From NCBI GenBank assembly GCA_003255065.1, contig QAOA01006931.1:2127542-2191541 (forward strand): DNA of 64,000 bases, in the 5' to 3' direction. The notes below the pieces were generated by a model, which searched no databases, had not been told where the DNA came from, and saw only the letters and a program-made list of their open reading frames with translations. Made by a program: the position numbers and the translations under genes. The stretch comes from Cercis canadensis. Lineage: Eukaryota; Streptophyta; Magnoliopsida; Fabales; Fabaceae. Below, in pieces: positions 47,454 to 60,198 of this stretch; position 1 is the first letter of the stretch, and every line of letters starts with the position of its first letter.

Positions 47454-49548
47454 TGACCCCTCACTTGCAGAGAGAAATTCAAGAGAATCTCACTGCTCTG
47501 CTACTTTGTCTGTGTCTCAGTTGACATCCTGATCCATACCATAACCATCAGCAAGAAACAGTAAGAAAATAATGGAAGTTCTGATGGCGGGAACCTCTTT
47601 CATCTCCAACTCTGAGAGTGGAAACCCGGGAAGGGGAAATTGGGTTGCGGCTCCCACAGAATAATGAAACGACCGAGCTTCTTCAGTTTCTTTATTTATT
47701 TTTTCATACGGGGTAATGTGGCGCGGGGGGGGTTTGTTTAGGAAGAAGAGATGTTTTATTGTTGAATATAAATTAGATGTAGATTCTATGATACTACGTA
47801 AGTATGTTATATTACACTTACGTGTCAAGCATATATAATTTTTATATTTTATTATATATAAAATATAATTTATTTAATTTTTTAAATAAATTTAAAAACA
47901 GTTAATTTATACACATGTTATTCATTTATTGGTTATTCTTATGTAGTATGACATACTACATAAATACTAAAAGTATCTAAGAAACCTCCTAAATTATAAA
48001 GCTTAACCTTTATGTTTGGGAACAAAAAAGGAAGTCAAAGGAAAAAAAAAAAAACTAANTAATATTTATTGTTTGTTTATTTTATTTTTATAAAAGTGTA
48101 TAGTTAGAGTGTATTATGTCTTAATTCATTTTCACAATAATTCTTTCCATTCCAATTTTTTAATACCTTTTGTCAATATAACCTTTTTACTCATGCGAAC
48201 AATGATTTACTTAATTGGTATAAATCAGTTACATTGATACAATTAAGTTCTTAATAAGTTTGGAATAAATGCATCAAATACTAATGTGGATTGTAAGTTT
48301 GTTATATTTTGCAATAGATAATAATAATAATAATAATAATAAAATATTAAAATTCAAATGTTCTATAATAGAGTAGTACTAAAATTATTATTAGAACTTA
48401 TACATTTTATTTTCAAACTCTTAATCGTAGCTAAAAAAAAAAACAACTAAAACTAAAACTATAATGCATAGTAAATAACAATCAATTGTATATGTATGCT
48501 AAAAAGCGACTCTTCTATTTGATATATAATTTTTCTTTTTCCAACAACTAAATTTTGTAGATTTATTCACAATGAAAATAAAGATGATTTATAAATTTGG
48601 TTGTTACAAAAAAGACAAGTAATTACTTGAAGACATTGCATAATTTTTTTTAAAAATAAAAAGAATCAACTTCTTAATCACCTATATTTTAAAGAAATTA
48701 CACTATTTAAAAATAAAATAAAAAAACCACCCATATAGTAAACAAACTGCATCATTTAAATTTTTTAAAACAAAAGAAAAAAATCTCGAGAGAAGAGGCT
48801 AGTAAGAAATAATAGAATTTATAAATTTTCAAATATTACATATAAAATTACTAATATATTAATTAAATTTTAAATAATAAAGTTCAAAACAAATTTAAAA
48901 AATGTAATAAAAAATTGTTTGAAAATAAAATTAATTTTATAAAAAAATTAATATTAATTTGAAAGGACTCAAATATTAAGATATTTTAATCAGAGTGTGG
49001 ATTCGGATTTTCATCTGTATGCCCAACTCGTGGTTCCACCCGTTTAACAGGTAAGTTAAATCTCAGCTAACACATCCATTAAAGCCATTCTAATTACCGA
49101 CGTTACCGGGCCCGATCACCATCCGACAAAAAACCAAAATCATCCGATTACTTTGAAGTTTGAAACGGTTTACCGTAAAAAATTGTATGTTCTTAAGGTG
49201 CAGAAGGAGACGGTGTCGTTTTATCGGTGCCCTCATCGGCGGCTTGCTTCTCTTGGAATGCTGGGACTGGAAACCGGGAAGCACCTGACCTTTTCTTCTA
49301 TTGGTAAGATGCAACTAATTGATGTATAGAGTAAAACGAAGTTGCCAAAAACCCCTGATTCGACTGTGCTAAGTCTCTTGTGGCGAGGTAAGAAAACTTC
49401 CTTTTCTGAATCATCTATAATCAAGTTTTACCCTTTAATTAATTTGATTTGTTGTTTTTTTTTCTTGATCTTCCACGTAGACCCAATCCAAGACAATCAG
49501 CATAGTTAAAGGAAATATTCGATTAGATTGTACCCCACTTTCCCAGAT
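47454..49548. other. Divergent promoter region, AT-rich
   Basis: The flanks hold the leaders of the DUF2439 gene (leftwards) and of the Kish gene (rightwards, perhaps with a leader exon near 49190-49320 that I cannot prove). Between them is AT-rich DNA with an ATA microsatellite near 48318-48341 and one undetermined base at 48059. No other gene recognised. Confidence 0.45.
47785..47990 (-). repeat. AT-rich dispersed repeat, copy 3
   Basis: Starts ATTCTATGATACTACGTAAG and ends TAGTATGACATACTACATAA; its reverse complement follows the order of the copy at 2336-2490 (ATGACAT, ATAAATTAA, TTTTTAAATTTATTTAA). It shares ends with copy 2 at 16195-16380. The ends contain inverted ACTTACG/CGTAAGT motifs. 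Confidence 0.5.
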
Positions 49549-51586
49549 ATGGTAATGGCGCTTCCCTCTACTGATTGTTTCATATTTCACTCTTATAACC
49601 TTGTGATTGATTCTATTGGTGGGTATCTACAACTTCACTGTTAGTTTTTCTTGGGCTGCAGTCAGCGCTTTTTAATTTCCACTCATTTCTGATGGTGGTA
49701 CTGTTGGTGATTTGTACGTGCACATTTCTGAAGATGCAATTCCCCACCATCCTCGAACAGAAAACTGGGTAACACTGCCTTTTCGTCAAACGTTTATACT
49801 TTTTGTTGATGATATATTTTCATTTTGAACATTACTGGGGATGTATTACAAATTTCGCCTAATTCTGCACTTTAAATGCAGTTAATATACTCTTAAGCCT
49901 CTCATTTGCATATAATGTGGAAGAGCTATAATAACTGTTTCCTTACTTTGTATTTCACGGAAAACATCTAAGAATAGTGTTTGGGATGAGAGTACGTTTC
50001 TCAAAATTTATTTTATATATATATGTAGATACCCAATATTTCGGCCCATAGGGATTTAAGCCCACTATCACCAAGCCCATATTTGAAGCTATTTCCTGGA
50101 TCTTCTAAATCCAGAAATCTCCCTATAAATAAAGGCCAACGACAAGTAAAAAGGGACGGCTTTTGGACAAGACAAAAATATATAGAAAGGTTCCTATTTC
50201 ATATCAGATTTGTTATTAACTTCAACATCAAAGCTCGGGTAAGCACCCGACCTTGGCCATATACCTTTACAAGTGACCTCACTTAACCCATCTCCCTCCT
50301 TTGGACCAAATCAGGCATCGTCAATATATATGCTAGAAACATCTTTGTCTAAATAGGCCTTACCCTTTCCAAAACAACAGTCGAATTTTCCAGTTGACGC
50401 CTTTCATCAGTGAATCACTCATCATCTGTGCTTTGACATCTAAATGACTGTTCTTAGAGACTATTTTAAACCAGGAAATGTCGCATATATATTTTTTTTA
50501 ATATGATTGGAGATCTTAGACAAGAGATTACTAAATTGATTTCAATATTAGCGATGTGATATCATGGATATCTATAGAATGCCTCTGATTTCAAAGTAAG
50601 TTTGCTTGTTATCCAAGTTGGAGAGGGTAGAAGCAGATGGACATTATTAGCGACAAAGTTTACTACAGTGGATATCCTTGGTTCACTTGCAAAGCAAGAG
50701 GTCCTCTTACGTGTCTGTTTGAACTTGCAGACATAATTATCATCTTCCCATGCTGCATTAATATGTCCAATCTCTGGTCATGGTTCTGTCCTGTAAAGAA
50801 TGGTTGTATATGTGATCATGTATATGCATGGTTAGACAACACAATTAAAATAGGCAGGAATTTCATCTTGGAATACTTGTTTCTCTTGGTGTCTTCCTTC
50901 AGTAGTTTTGGTTGTTCAATTATGCAGAAATATTTTTTTTTTCTTTAACTTAAAGTAATCAGTATGGCTGCTTTTCTTTCAAAAATAAAATAATTATTGG
51001 TGCTTGTATAAGATTTTCAGATGTTCTCAAATATTTTTGGGTGTCAATTTCTTGCAGGTTTCGGGGCTTTTTTTGGAAGGCAGCTAGAATAGGTTCGTTT
51101 CCAATGATTTTTGTAATTCCTCCTAGAATATTCAGCTAAAATCTGTTACATGGTTTTTACTTGGCCTCAACATTGTTTTAATGTATGTTTTCTTTTGCTT
51201 TGTGAGTTTGTCCCATCCATTAGAGTGGGACGTAATCACAAGTCACTTTGTTACGCTAAAATTTAATGTCACGTTTGTCTTGGAAGACTTCTGACTATAT
51301 CTTTTAGCACAGGCCTATCCGATCCGGTACATGTTGATTGTACTCCTTGGGTGTTGACATGATAGACCTGGAATAATCTAGTTTAAAGAAAATATTCTTG
51401 GCCTTGGAAGCCACTCTCTTGTTTTTATGATTTCCTTTTGAGTGGGGGATTAGATAGTGAGATTAAGTTTAAGCTTGTTGGGGGTAATTGACTACTTTTG
51501 TGACATGACATGATGCAGGTGAGCGTTTAAGCCCCTGGGTGGCTGCAGGATGTTTTACAATGGGCGTGTCAATCTTATTCTTCTGA
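49549..51586 (+). CDS. Protein kish (TMEM167 family)
   Basis: Four coding exons: 49549-49551 (just ATG), 49662-49768, 51058-51092 and 51519-51586; 70 residues. The product starts MSALFNFHSFLMVVLLVICT and ends KAARIGERLSPWVAAGCFTM plus GVSILFF, matching the family pattern of two membrane helices around a KTG-(F/L)xGxFWK(A/C)ARIGER(L/K)SP(W/Y) loop. Length agrees with the animal proteins (about 72 residues). Kish proteins sit in Golgi membranes and are needed for secretion. Phases: exon 2 ends with two bases of a Gly codon, exon 3 with one, all consistent. It was found from protein motifs because each exon is too short for ordinary ORF detection. Intron 2 (1289 bases) contains a solo LTR. The ATG-only exon is inferred from the donor GTAATGG directly after ATG and the in-phase acceptor CTGCAG. 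Confidence 0.92.
50024..50323 (+). mobile_element. Solo LTR in intron 2 of the kish gene
   Basis: A 300-base segment running from TGTAGATACCCAATATTT to AGGCATCGTCA, flanked by ATATA on both sides (50019-50023, 50324-50328), although that site is low complexity. It has a TATA box (CTATAAATAAA, about 50123). Its ends and landmarks (ATACCCA, AAGCCCA, GGCAT(C)GTCA) resemble the LTRs of the 23748-26327 element, so it is probably of the same family. It is in the sense orientation of the host intron. Confidence 0.7.
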
Positions 51587-52737
51587 AAAGGATTTTGTTT
51601 GAAAAAGTTGTACTTGTTCTACCTCCTTTATTCCATTAAGTTGTACGATTCACTGAACTATAACCTTCCTGATTAGGTTAAACAATGAGGACTGGGGGAG
51701 ATCTGAGTTGTCAAATGGTTTAAACTCCTCGTTCGGTTGTGTTTTATTTGGCGTCGAGCTCCCTAACCTCATTGCTTTTGCTTATTTATTAACGTTCATT
51801 TCCCTCTGCGCATTGGAACATATTTGCTGTCATCATTAACTTGTTACTTTATCAAGCTGTAGTGTTGTCTGTAATTGAATACGTTCTTTGGTTTGGTGAT
51901 GTTCCCCCTGGCAGATTTAAGGGGCTGTTAGTCTTGTGTAGGTTGAATGTTTCTCCTGCATAATATTCCTGAACATCCCATGCCATCTACATTTTAATTA
52001 TCTTTGAAACATGTTAACTCAATGTTACTTTGATCATGTTGGATTATATATTTTCTCAGCAACCTTTCTCTTCCGTCAACATCATAAATAGAACCAGTTT
52101 GTATATTTTAGAATTTCTATTTATCCAGGCACAACCAGGATAACTAGAAATTTAATTATTGGTTGGTCTAATTCTTGTCAGATGGTTGGTGCAAAATCAG
52201 GGTATGGTGGATCCAGAGTGTAGCAGTTCTTTTTTATTTATATAGCCCAAGTTGCATCTTCTTTCTCCCTGTCATCAATCATCACTCATAATAGCTACTA
52301 TGTCTAATTTATTTATTTCGTCCTAATTAATTAAATTAACTGTATATGTTTTACACTTCTAAAATTGTGATGTCATGCGAAACTATCATTTTTCCTTTTG
52401 CTTTTCGGCCAGCATGTAATGTTTATTAGTTGGGCGATGTTTGTATTTTAGATCCATTGCTGAGTGGTGACTTCAAATTTAGAGTAAGGTAGAAAAAGCA
52501 AGTAAATGAAAAGTTTTTGCTGCAAAAAAATAATAATAACAATAATAGATGAAAGTTATTGGGAAGGACAGTGGGCTGACGAAATGTGGTAGTCTAACCC
52601 AGAATATAAGAAAGACAGAGGCTGGCTTATGACTTAGATTTAGATGCATCAAGTAAAGTGAAGTAACGATGAACATTTAAATGGGCAGTGAGCCAGTGAC
52701 TCTGAGCAGCACCGACGTTGATGTTGCTGGGGTATTG
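51587..52737. other. Kish 3' UTR and intergenic DNA
   Basis: No coding or RNA gene recognised. The Kish and SWEET genes converge here, so both 3' UTRs lie in this stretch. Confidence 0.5.
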
Positions 52738-54644
52738 CTACTTGGTAGTAGCAGTAACGGTACCATTACCAACCACAACCTCTGACAGATACACATCCCC
52801 TTCCCCTTTCCCTTTCTCTTTCCTTTCTGCTATCTGCCTCTTGGTCGACTTGTAATAGGTCGCATACAGAATCAGTTGGGCTACCGAAAACAACGTTCCA
52901 AGCCCATTTGGTATCTGACAGAAAGTCAAATTATCAATCAGCTGAGCTCTAATACTAATTGTATTTCCAACTACTTCTCCATTCATTTATATCTATATTA
53001 CTTAGGATTATTGTCAGTTTCTGAAACGACATGGTATGATTATGAACATGTGATAATTAAATAACAAAGATAGAGAGAGAGAGTTTTACAGTGATGAATG
53101 GATCAAAACGGATAAGAGCATAAGTAGTCCAAGCTACGCCGTTTCCAAAAGAGGCGAGAGAGAGGAAAAACGGCATATACTCTACGCTTTTGGTGGTGAT
53201 GACCAGTTTCTACACCATTCATTAATTTGTGATGCTCATGCAAGATTACGATAAAATGCATATATAATTGATGATCGATTTTGAGATAATAAATAGATAG
53301 GATATTAATGAAGAGTAGTAGTAGTAGTAGTAGGACTAACCATGACAGCTAAGGGTGAAGCATACATCATAATGTTGAAGAGGATGCAAATGGTTCCAAC
53401 AATGGCAGAGCGCTTCTTGTGGGAATGGATGAGAGTTAAAACGAAAAAGGTGAGAAGGGCGATGAAAACGAGTTCAACAAGTAGGCAGAGAAAGACCTTG
53501 AGCCTTTTTGTGCGATCGGAATAGATCAAGAAGAGAAGCACATAGATTATCTCAATGACACACCCTGAGCCGTTGATGGTCACCACAAGCAGGCTGTTTG
53601 GGTGCACAATGGGTAGCCCGTACAATGTCCATACCATGCAGTTCACCAGCGTAGCTAGGTAAGGTACTGCCGAGTACTGCTCCACCGATCCTTTCTTGCA
53701 TATTCGGACAAATGTTGGCCTGCATCTCTAACTTGTACTTATTAATTCACTTTCACTTCCATTCAAAACTCAAAACCGACTCCACTCACTACCTATTCTT
53801 TAATTAACGTTCCCCATCCAGTTTATACAATTTCAATTAATTATGGTAAATTTCATGATTAATCTAGTCATGCTCTTTAAATTTTAATTAATGGCCCAAC
53901 AAAAAAAAGTCATGCTGTTTTAAAACTCATATATATACGTACCCTTCTTCTAATCAAGTACAGATTAATTATCTCTTCGCTAGTTAGCCTAGCAGCATAC
54001 TCCAAATGGTGCATTTTAGGGGCTAAAACTAAAAGCACAAACAGTCATGATGGTGGTATATATAAAGTGCACAAGAATTTTCCATATCCTTCAATTAAAA
54101 GTGATTTTTGGGGGGTTCCTTAGTTATTCATTAATTCAAATGCCTTATATTTAAATTTCATATATAAGCAACAATTTTGATGTGTTTTAGAGGAAGAGCA
54201 TGGCTATATATGGCTCTTCTCTAGCCCAAACTTCATCGGGAAAACAAAGATTCTTCATTTATAAGTTAAAGAAATTAAAAGAGAGAGGGCTAAATGGGTG
54301 TTCTTTCCATTACCGTTGAAGGAGATAGGTAAAAGATAAATAATCAAGACACCACCTAAACGAGAAAAAGAAAAGTAAAACAGAACATGAAAGGAAAGCA
54401 GAGCAGTTTCGAGCTTACACCGGGGACAAGAACAGGAAGCCCGAGATGATGTTTCCTGGAGAAGTAAGAAAACGATAAGAGTGGAAAACATATAAAACAT
54501 AATTAAGAAAATGGACAATTTTCACGTAATTCAGAGAAGCATGTATTTATGCCCATTCATGATCATATATATCATTAAGCTGTAGAGGTAAGTTGACCCA
54601 CCTAAGATACCAACTACTGTTCGAGCAATATCTGCAGTAGTCAT
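52738..54644 (-). CDS. SWEET sugar transporter, clade II (SWEET7-like)
   Basis: Five exons on the minus strand: 54644-54602, 54455-54419, 53719-53341, 53209-53090, 52914-52738; 251 residues, usual for SWEETs. Seven membrane helices are arranged as two MtN3/saliva triple-helix bundles. Bundle 1: [47 protein letters not shown]. Bundle 2: [60 protein letters not shown]. The conserved Asn and Trp residues of both bundles and the PLAVM prolines are present. The protein exports sugars down their gradient; the sequence is nearest to SWEET6/7 types, which carry mainly hexoses (family knowledge). The donor of exon 2 is placed at GTAAGC (two bases after an alternative GT) because only this keeps SPVPTF in frame. 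A TAG microsatellite lies next to the exon 3 donor. Confidence 0.95.
53315..53334. repeat. TAG microsatellite in SWEET intron 3
   Basis: Six TAG units within 10 bases of the exon 3 donor site; in transcript orientation this reads as CTA repeats. Confidence 0.8.
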
Positions 54645-54708
54645 GGTTCCTGGCTAGTTGAAGAGATGAACCCAAAGCAAAATGAAAGATAAGCAAGAAG
54701 AAGAAGGG

Positions 54709-54736
54709 AGAGAGTAGAGAGAGAGAGAGAGAGAGG
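54709..54736. repeat. GA/CT repeat in the SWEET leader
   Basis: An almost uninterrupted AG run 65-92 bases upstream of the SWEET start; on the transcribed strand it is a CT-rich tract typical of plant 5' UTRs. Confidence 0.75.
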
Positions 54737-55346
54737 TGTTGTAGTTAATTTAAGTGAGAAGGACTCGGTGAGGGTGTGTCTGATATAAATTAAGCGAATT
54801 GCATTTTGGTGGTATTAGGAGCTGGTAGATCATCTGCATGACATGTATTGGGTTGTGTAACTCATAGCTACACCTGTAGATGTGCGTCTTAAATAGAGTT
54901 TGAGAGAGAGAGAGTCCATTCCATTCGGCACTGTCTTTAAGATGCTCAGAACCCTAGCGTTACAGAACTCAGAAAACGACTCTTATTTTTTTGAAAAAAA
55001 AACCAAAAAAAGAACAGCAATTTGACATAAGTTTCCCACTGAATTTTTGGTCACTCGCTTTATCCGCATCGATCCATGTACATCTTCAACTCAAAGTAAA
55101 TGCTTGAAGCTGAGAGTCAAAGCAGTTACCGTGGAGTCTCTCTTCACTGGCATGGGAACCTATTACACTGTCCTCCCTTTCTGCCTTTAGGTGCCCCTCG
55201 TTTTTCTAAATGCAATTAATGAATCACATATTAAAATGCCAACATTAACTTTGGTCTCCACTCTCCTTCGACTCTCGGCTCAACTCAACTCAACTAATTA
55301 TAATGCGTAAATGTGTAATATTCTGCATTTTTACCAAAATTTTATA

Positions 55347-55714
55347 GAGTAAAACTCATTTTTAGTCCTTGGAAAATGCAGTTATTGACACATTCGTCTT
55401 TTAAAAATTTTTGGTGATAAATTGGTTATTGAATTATTATTCCGTTTGACAAATTAGTTCTACGGTACTTTAATGAAAAAAGTTATAGACTCCTGCAGAC
55501 TCATTTCCTAAATTTTTTTCATTGATCATGTCTAGCTATGTTTAAGCCCTCATTTTATCATTTCAAGTTCTCCTTTTCTTTCACTAATCTTGTCTACTAG
55601 AGGACTAATTTGTCAGCGGAATAATAATTCAATGATCAATTTGTCACCGAAAATTCTTGGAGGACAAATTTGTCAGTGGCTGCATTTTTCAAAGACTAAA
55701 AAAATGTTTTACTC
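55347..55714. mobile_element. Fold-back MITE, GAGTAAAAC ends
   Basis: A 368-base element. The left arm (GAGTAAAACTCATTTTTAGT, then GGTGATAAATTGGTTATTGA and ATTATTATTCCG) matches the reverse complement of the right arm (GAGTAAAACATTTTTTTAGT, GGTGACAAATTGATCATTGA, ATTATTATTCCG) for about 130 bases. The centre is unique AT-rich DNA. Target duplication unclear (AT-rich flanks). No coding capacity. Confidence 0.7.
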
Positions 55715-58700
55715 AATTATATATGGAGTAAAAACTGTTAGATATAAAATCATAGTATAAGTGGGTCTATGTTTTATTTACGCTTTAAGCGCAAAAGATT
55801 TTTGCGTACAGGAACTTATTATATATAAAACTATATACTAAACTTTCACTTAACTGCTTAAATTTTTATGTTGAATTGGTTCTTGACAAAAACTAATAAT
55901 CATTACATAAAGGGCCAAATTGACATTTCCGTATATATTTTCAGGGGAGTGCTGGTATGATATTAACGGAAACGTGTGATGTGTAGTTTTTTTTGGTAAT
56001 AAAACGTGTGATCTGTAGTCTGATACTTTTTATAAAGGATAAATGCTGGTACAAGAAGAATTGGGTACTGTTTGTTTATGGAAACATTTTTCTTTTTGTG
56101 TCTGTAATTAAACATTTATGTGTATTGAGTCTCGCTTTGGATAAATAGGGGAGTACCACTATGAGGCAGCAATCAACAATAGGAAGAACCTTTGGATTCC
56201 ATGGAATACTTATTATCTTCAAAGTGGACATATAGATGTAGGTGGATCGCGTTTAGAGTGTGAAATAGTCATGCATTATGTGTTGCCTTTCATATCAAAT
56301 TATGACACCTTAATTCCACTTAAATAATAATAATAATAAAAAAAAACAACTTTCTTTTGGGTCCACTAAACTCAAATTATAATTTACTGCCATATGCCAA
56401 TGAGATTTGAGGTTTCTGTGAAACTGTTTGGTTCATCCAACGGTGGTTTGTTATTGTTAATTTCTTGCACTTTCTAATTGGAATTACATTGAGGAAAATT
56501 GAGAGAGAACAACCTCTCATAAAGTTCCAAACCCTTCCTAATTCAAAAGGTTCATAATTAATTTTTCTGTAGATATATAGTTTTTAGTTATTAATTAACT
56601 TTAAAAAAAAGAAAGAACCAGAATAAGGTTAATATTATTTTATCTCAAATTAAATGCAAAAACTAAAGGAGAAAATTTTGTGATTGGTCAGACTACATAA
56701 TATATGACTGATCCGTTCATATAATTTTTATTATTTTAATTTATGAGAAACTGAATTTAAAAATTGTACCCTATTCAATTATTTTTCTCTTATATACCAC
56801 TTGGTCAGCTATGTTTAATTGGATGGCCTATTTTGATACAGTAATTGACTCGCATTATCTTTTAATAATTAATGTATTTACACCTATCTACAAACAAAAC
56901 AGATCAATGTGCATGGAGGCAGCAGCATTAGCTGAAGTTGAGGTGGATAGTGATTTAAGGGACGAAAACAAAAAAATGTTGAGAAAGGGCATGTTAGCAG
57001 AGTAAGATACTAAGCACAAGACAAACATTGGTGTGTGAGTGAGTGTGAGGTGCCTTTCTCTACAATTAAGATTTTCATAGAATCCCAGAGGGACAAACAA
57101 TAATGTAACGTTGAATCGAGTCACGAGGCGCAAGAAAATGGCCTGTGATTTGAGTGTTAATTTAATTTTTCTACTCATAAGTCATAGCCCCTTTGTGTTA
57201 TATTCTTGGTTAATTTTGTCAAAAGATGTTTATAAGTTGAAAGAAGTATACAAATTGGTTTGCAAAACTTGATAAAGGTGCCGCTGTCGTGTATCCATTC
57301 ATCACCCAGAATAATAATTAACCATATATTTGATTATTGGACATATCTACAATTCAAGTTTCAATGCCCAAAAGATAGAGTTGGATGATCCACTCTTCAT
57401 CACCCTTCACTCTAGAGTGCTGAATTAATAAATAAATTCACAACAACAGAAGCAGAGCAGAGCAGTGAGCAGTGGCTAAGGTCAAGCTCGCCCAATGGGG
57501 GCTGTCTATCCGAAACAATAACCAATGCTTACATTCCAGCACTCCAGGACAAAATTTAAAAGAAAAAAAGAAAGATTTAGATTTAGATATCCTTGTTGGA
57601 ATTGGAAACATAGCTAGTCTTCCAAAGAGTGCAAGAATATATTCATTCTGATAAGGGAATTAATTAAAACATATAGTCTTCCTAAATTCCCAATACCTAC
57701 TCCAGAAATTGGAAATGATGTGTCTTTAATTACATGACTCATATTCTGATATATAAAATTATAAAGACCCCCTACCTCACTTTCTGCCCCTGATTTTGAC
57801 ATCAGTTTGTCTAATTAAATTAGGTAAATAATCCAAGATGGAATTTAATGCTTCGTCTCTACTTTTCTCCCTTAGAATCCTCGTTTCTCTTGAACCAGAA
57901 TGGGAAAAAAAAAAACATATTTTATCACAATCTCAACGAGCATATATCCAGAAAGTAATTGTTTATTGAACCAACCCATTTCATCTCTAACACCTATCCC
58001 TTAATTTCTCCTGTGTTCCTTTCCTCCCTAAATTCGGAATATATATCCAAACAAATAAAACCGAACCTAATTCATGTGCGCAGTCAGTCACTTTGGATCA
58101 TGTCCTATACCTAGTCCTACCTCTACCCTCTATCTTTCTCCATCCATCATTCTCTAAACCAAATCCTTCGAATGCGATGCCCTTATGATTACCACATATT
58201 AGACAAGAGATATGCATCTTTTATGAATTCCTTTTCATTCATATTTATATTTAAATCGATAAAAAAAAAATTATATGACTCTTACAAAATTTTCTGTTTC
58301 ACTCAGGTTTTTTTATGGGATGTGCTCTTCTTCTTTTAATTAGAAAGGAATACGCTTGACCCACAAGACAATTCCAAGAAAAATGTATTTTTGGAAGAGT
58401 TTGGATTAGTTAATAAAAAATAAAGATTTTAGGTAGGATTAATTTTACGTTTTGATATGTTGTTTGAATAAGTGATTTTACAATAATTAGTTTTTGTTTG
58501 TATTATATAAGAGAAATTGCATTTAGAAATAAAATTACTAAAAATGGCTTTGAGGATATGTTTAATATTATTTATTAGATAATAAATTAGTTAAACACAC
58601 ACAACAATGACCTATTTTATTTTTTGATAGAATGAAAAATAGAGTAAAGTGATCGTATCCTTTTGATTTGGTTGATTTTAGGTTTTGAAAAGCCTTTTGG

Positions 58701-60198
58701 ATAGGTGCAAAAACAAATATGAACATGCTACGAAACTTACATGCCTGACAAACTGCAGTATACAAAATAAATTTGGCTTCTTATTTAATTAAGCATATGA
58801 TCCCTGAACCGGTGGCCTAACCTAGAGATTTTACCATCTACTCAACTCAACTACTCATCACCTCAGCCTTCAGCATTACCTACAGTGGTAGTTTTTGCAC
58901 TTACTAAAAGGGACTGACAATAAGACGAATGTGGTACACGTTTGTAGGGAACATAATTATGCTTAGGATTGGGTAAAGTAATAATAGATTCTCGACACCA
59001 GGTTCATGTACTGAGGTCGAGAGTCCTACAATTTCGACACTATCTATTCTTAGTTACGTGGAAGTGATATTAAAATTATTTTTAGGACGTATAAATTTTG
59101 TATTTAAATTTAAAATCTTAATCAGTTTTTTTTTTTTAAAAAAAATAAATTATCGACACCATTTTCATGTACACAATTATACTCTTATGTTTCTTTCGGA
59201 TCTTCTGCTCAATAATTGAACTGTTGGCCATTGGTCTATTATTGTCAATCTCATGATATTCATTTATATATATATATTCTCCCAATAACAAGAAATAAAA
59301 GTATCATATACTTGTGTTTAGCTGTTTAATATTCGGAAAATTTATTAATTTTGGCATATAAATAGATCATCACACAATGTAAGATATGAGAATTGTAAAT
59401 TCGTAATCAAGAGCCCAAAGAAGTCCATGCGTGTGTGTTTATGGTTTGGAGGCTTTAGACTGTTTGACACGCACAAATAACACAGAAGACGACAAAATAA
59501 AAGAAGAAAATAGTCTCTTAGTTACTCATATGGAATTTTTCTATTTGTTTATGGAGCCTCCTTCCCGGAATTGTATATCATGATAAATGCTACTTCCCTC
59601 GCCTGCACAAATAAACAACTTACCAAACTATTGGTACTACTATCCATTGCACTAATTAATACTCAGTTTCTATTCCTTTTGATTTTCTACCAAAATATTT
59701 ATTTATCCTCTATACTCGAATAATTTTAACGGGTGAAATGAATTATCTCAAAGGAAATCAGACCCAAGTCACAGTTAACTTTTGTGGTCCTTCACAGGTA
59801 CCTCATCCACTCACCCTACCATAAACCATAAAAGAACTTCAGAATGATTGGTAAGTACATCAGGCACCAAACATTTGCAGAATTCACAGGAGAGCAAATA
59901 AAGAAAATATAACTAGGCACAGAAAGAGGAAATGAAGAAAACACAAACTCATCAATTTATTCACCGGAATAAAAATTTACTCTCAATTTTTGTTACCGAG
60001 AAGGGAGGCAGGGGAGGAATTTCGTGGAACAGCTACAAGGTCACAACACAATCATTTGATAAAACAATTAACCAAGAAAAACAAATCCGAGATCAAAAGA
60101 TCATGAAACAGGGAAACTTCCAAATTACATCATTAACCCTATACAAGATATTCTATGTTACAGAATGTGCATTAATATATGGCTGATTGAAAATCTGG
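55715..60198. other. Intergenic region, no gene recognised
   Basis: About 4.5 kb of AT-rich DNA with stops in all frames. The phrase TCGACACCNNNTTCATGTAC occurs twice (about 58993 and 59154), suggesting a decayed local duplication. The last 100-200 bases are probably the 3' UTR of the KLCR gene on the minus strand. Confidence 0.5.

Noticed and set aside
50637-50948. Plus-strand frame of 103 codons within kish intron 2
   Set aside because: Lies inside the intron, Cys/Phe-rich without any known pattern; no supporting splice or start context.
54255-54518. Minus-strand frame of 87 codons in the SWEET gene
   Set aside because: It reads SWEET exon 2 in a wrong frame and continues into introns.
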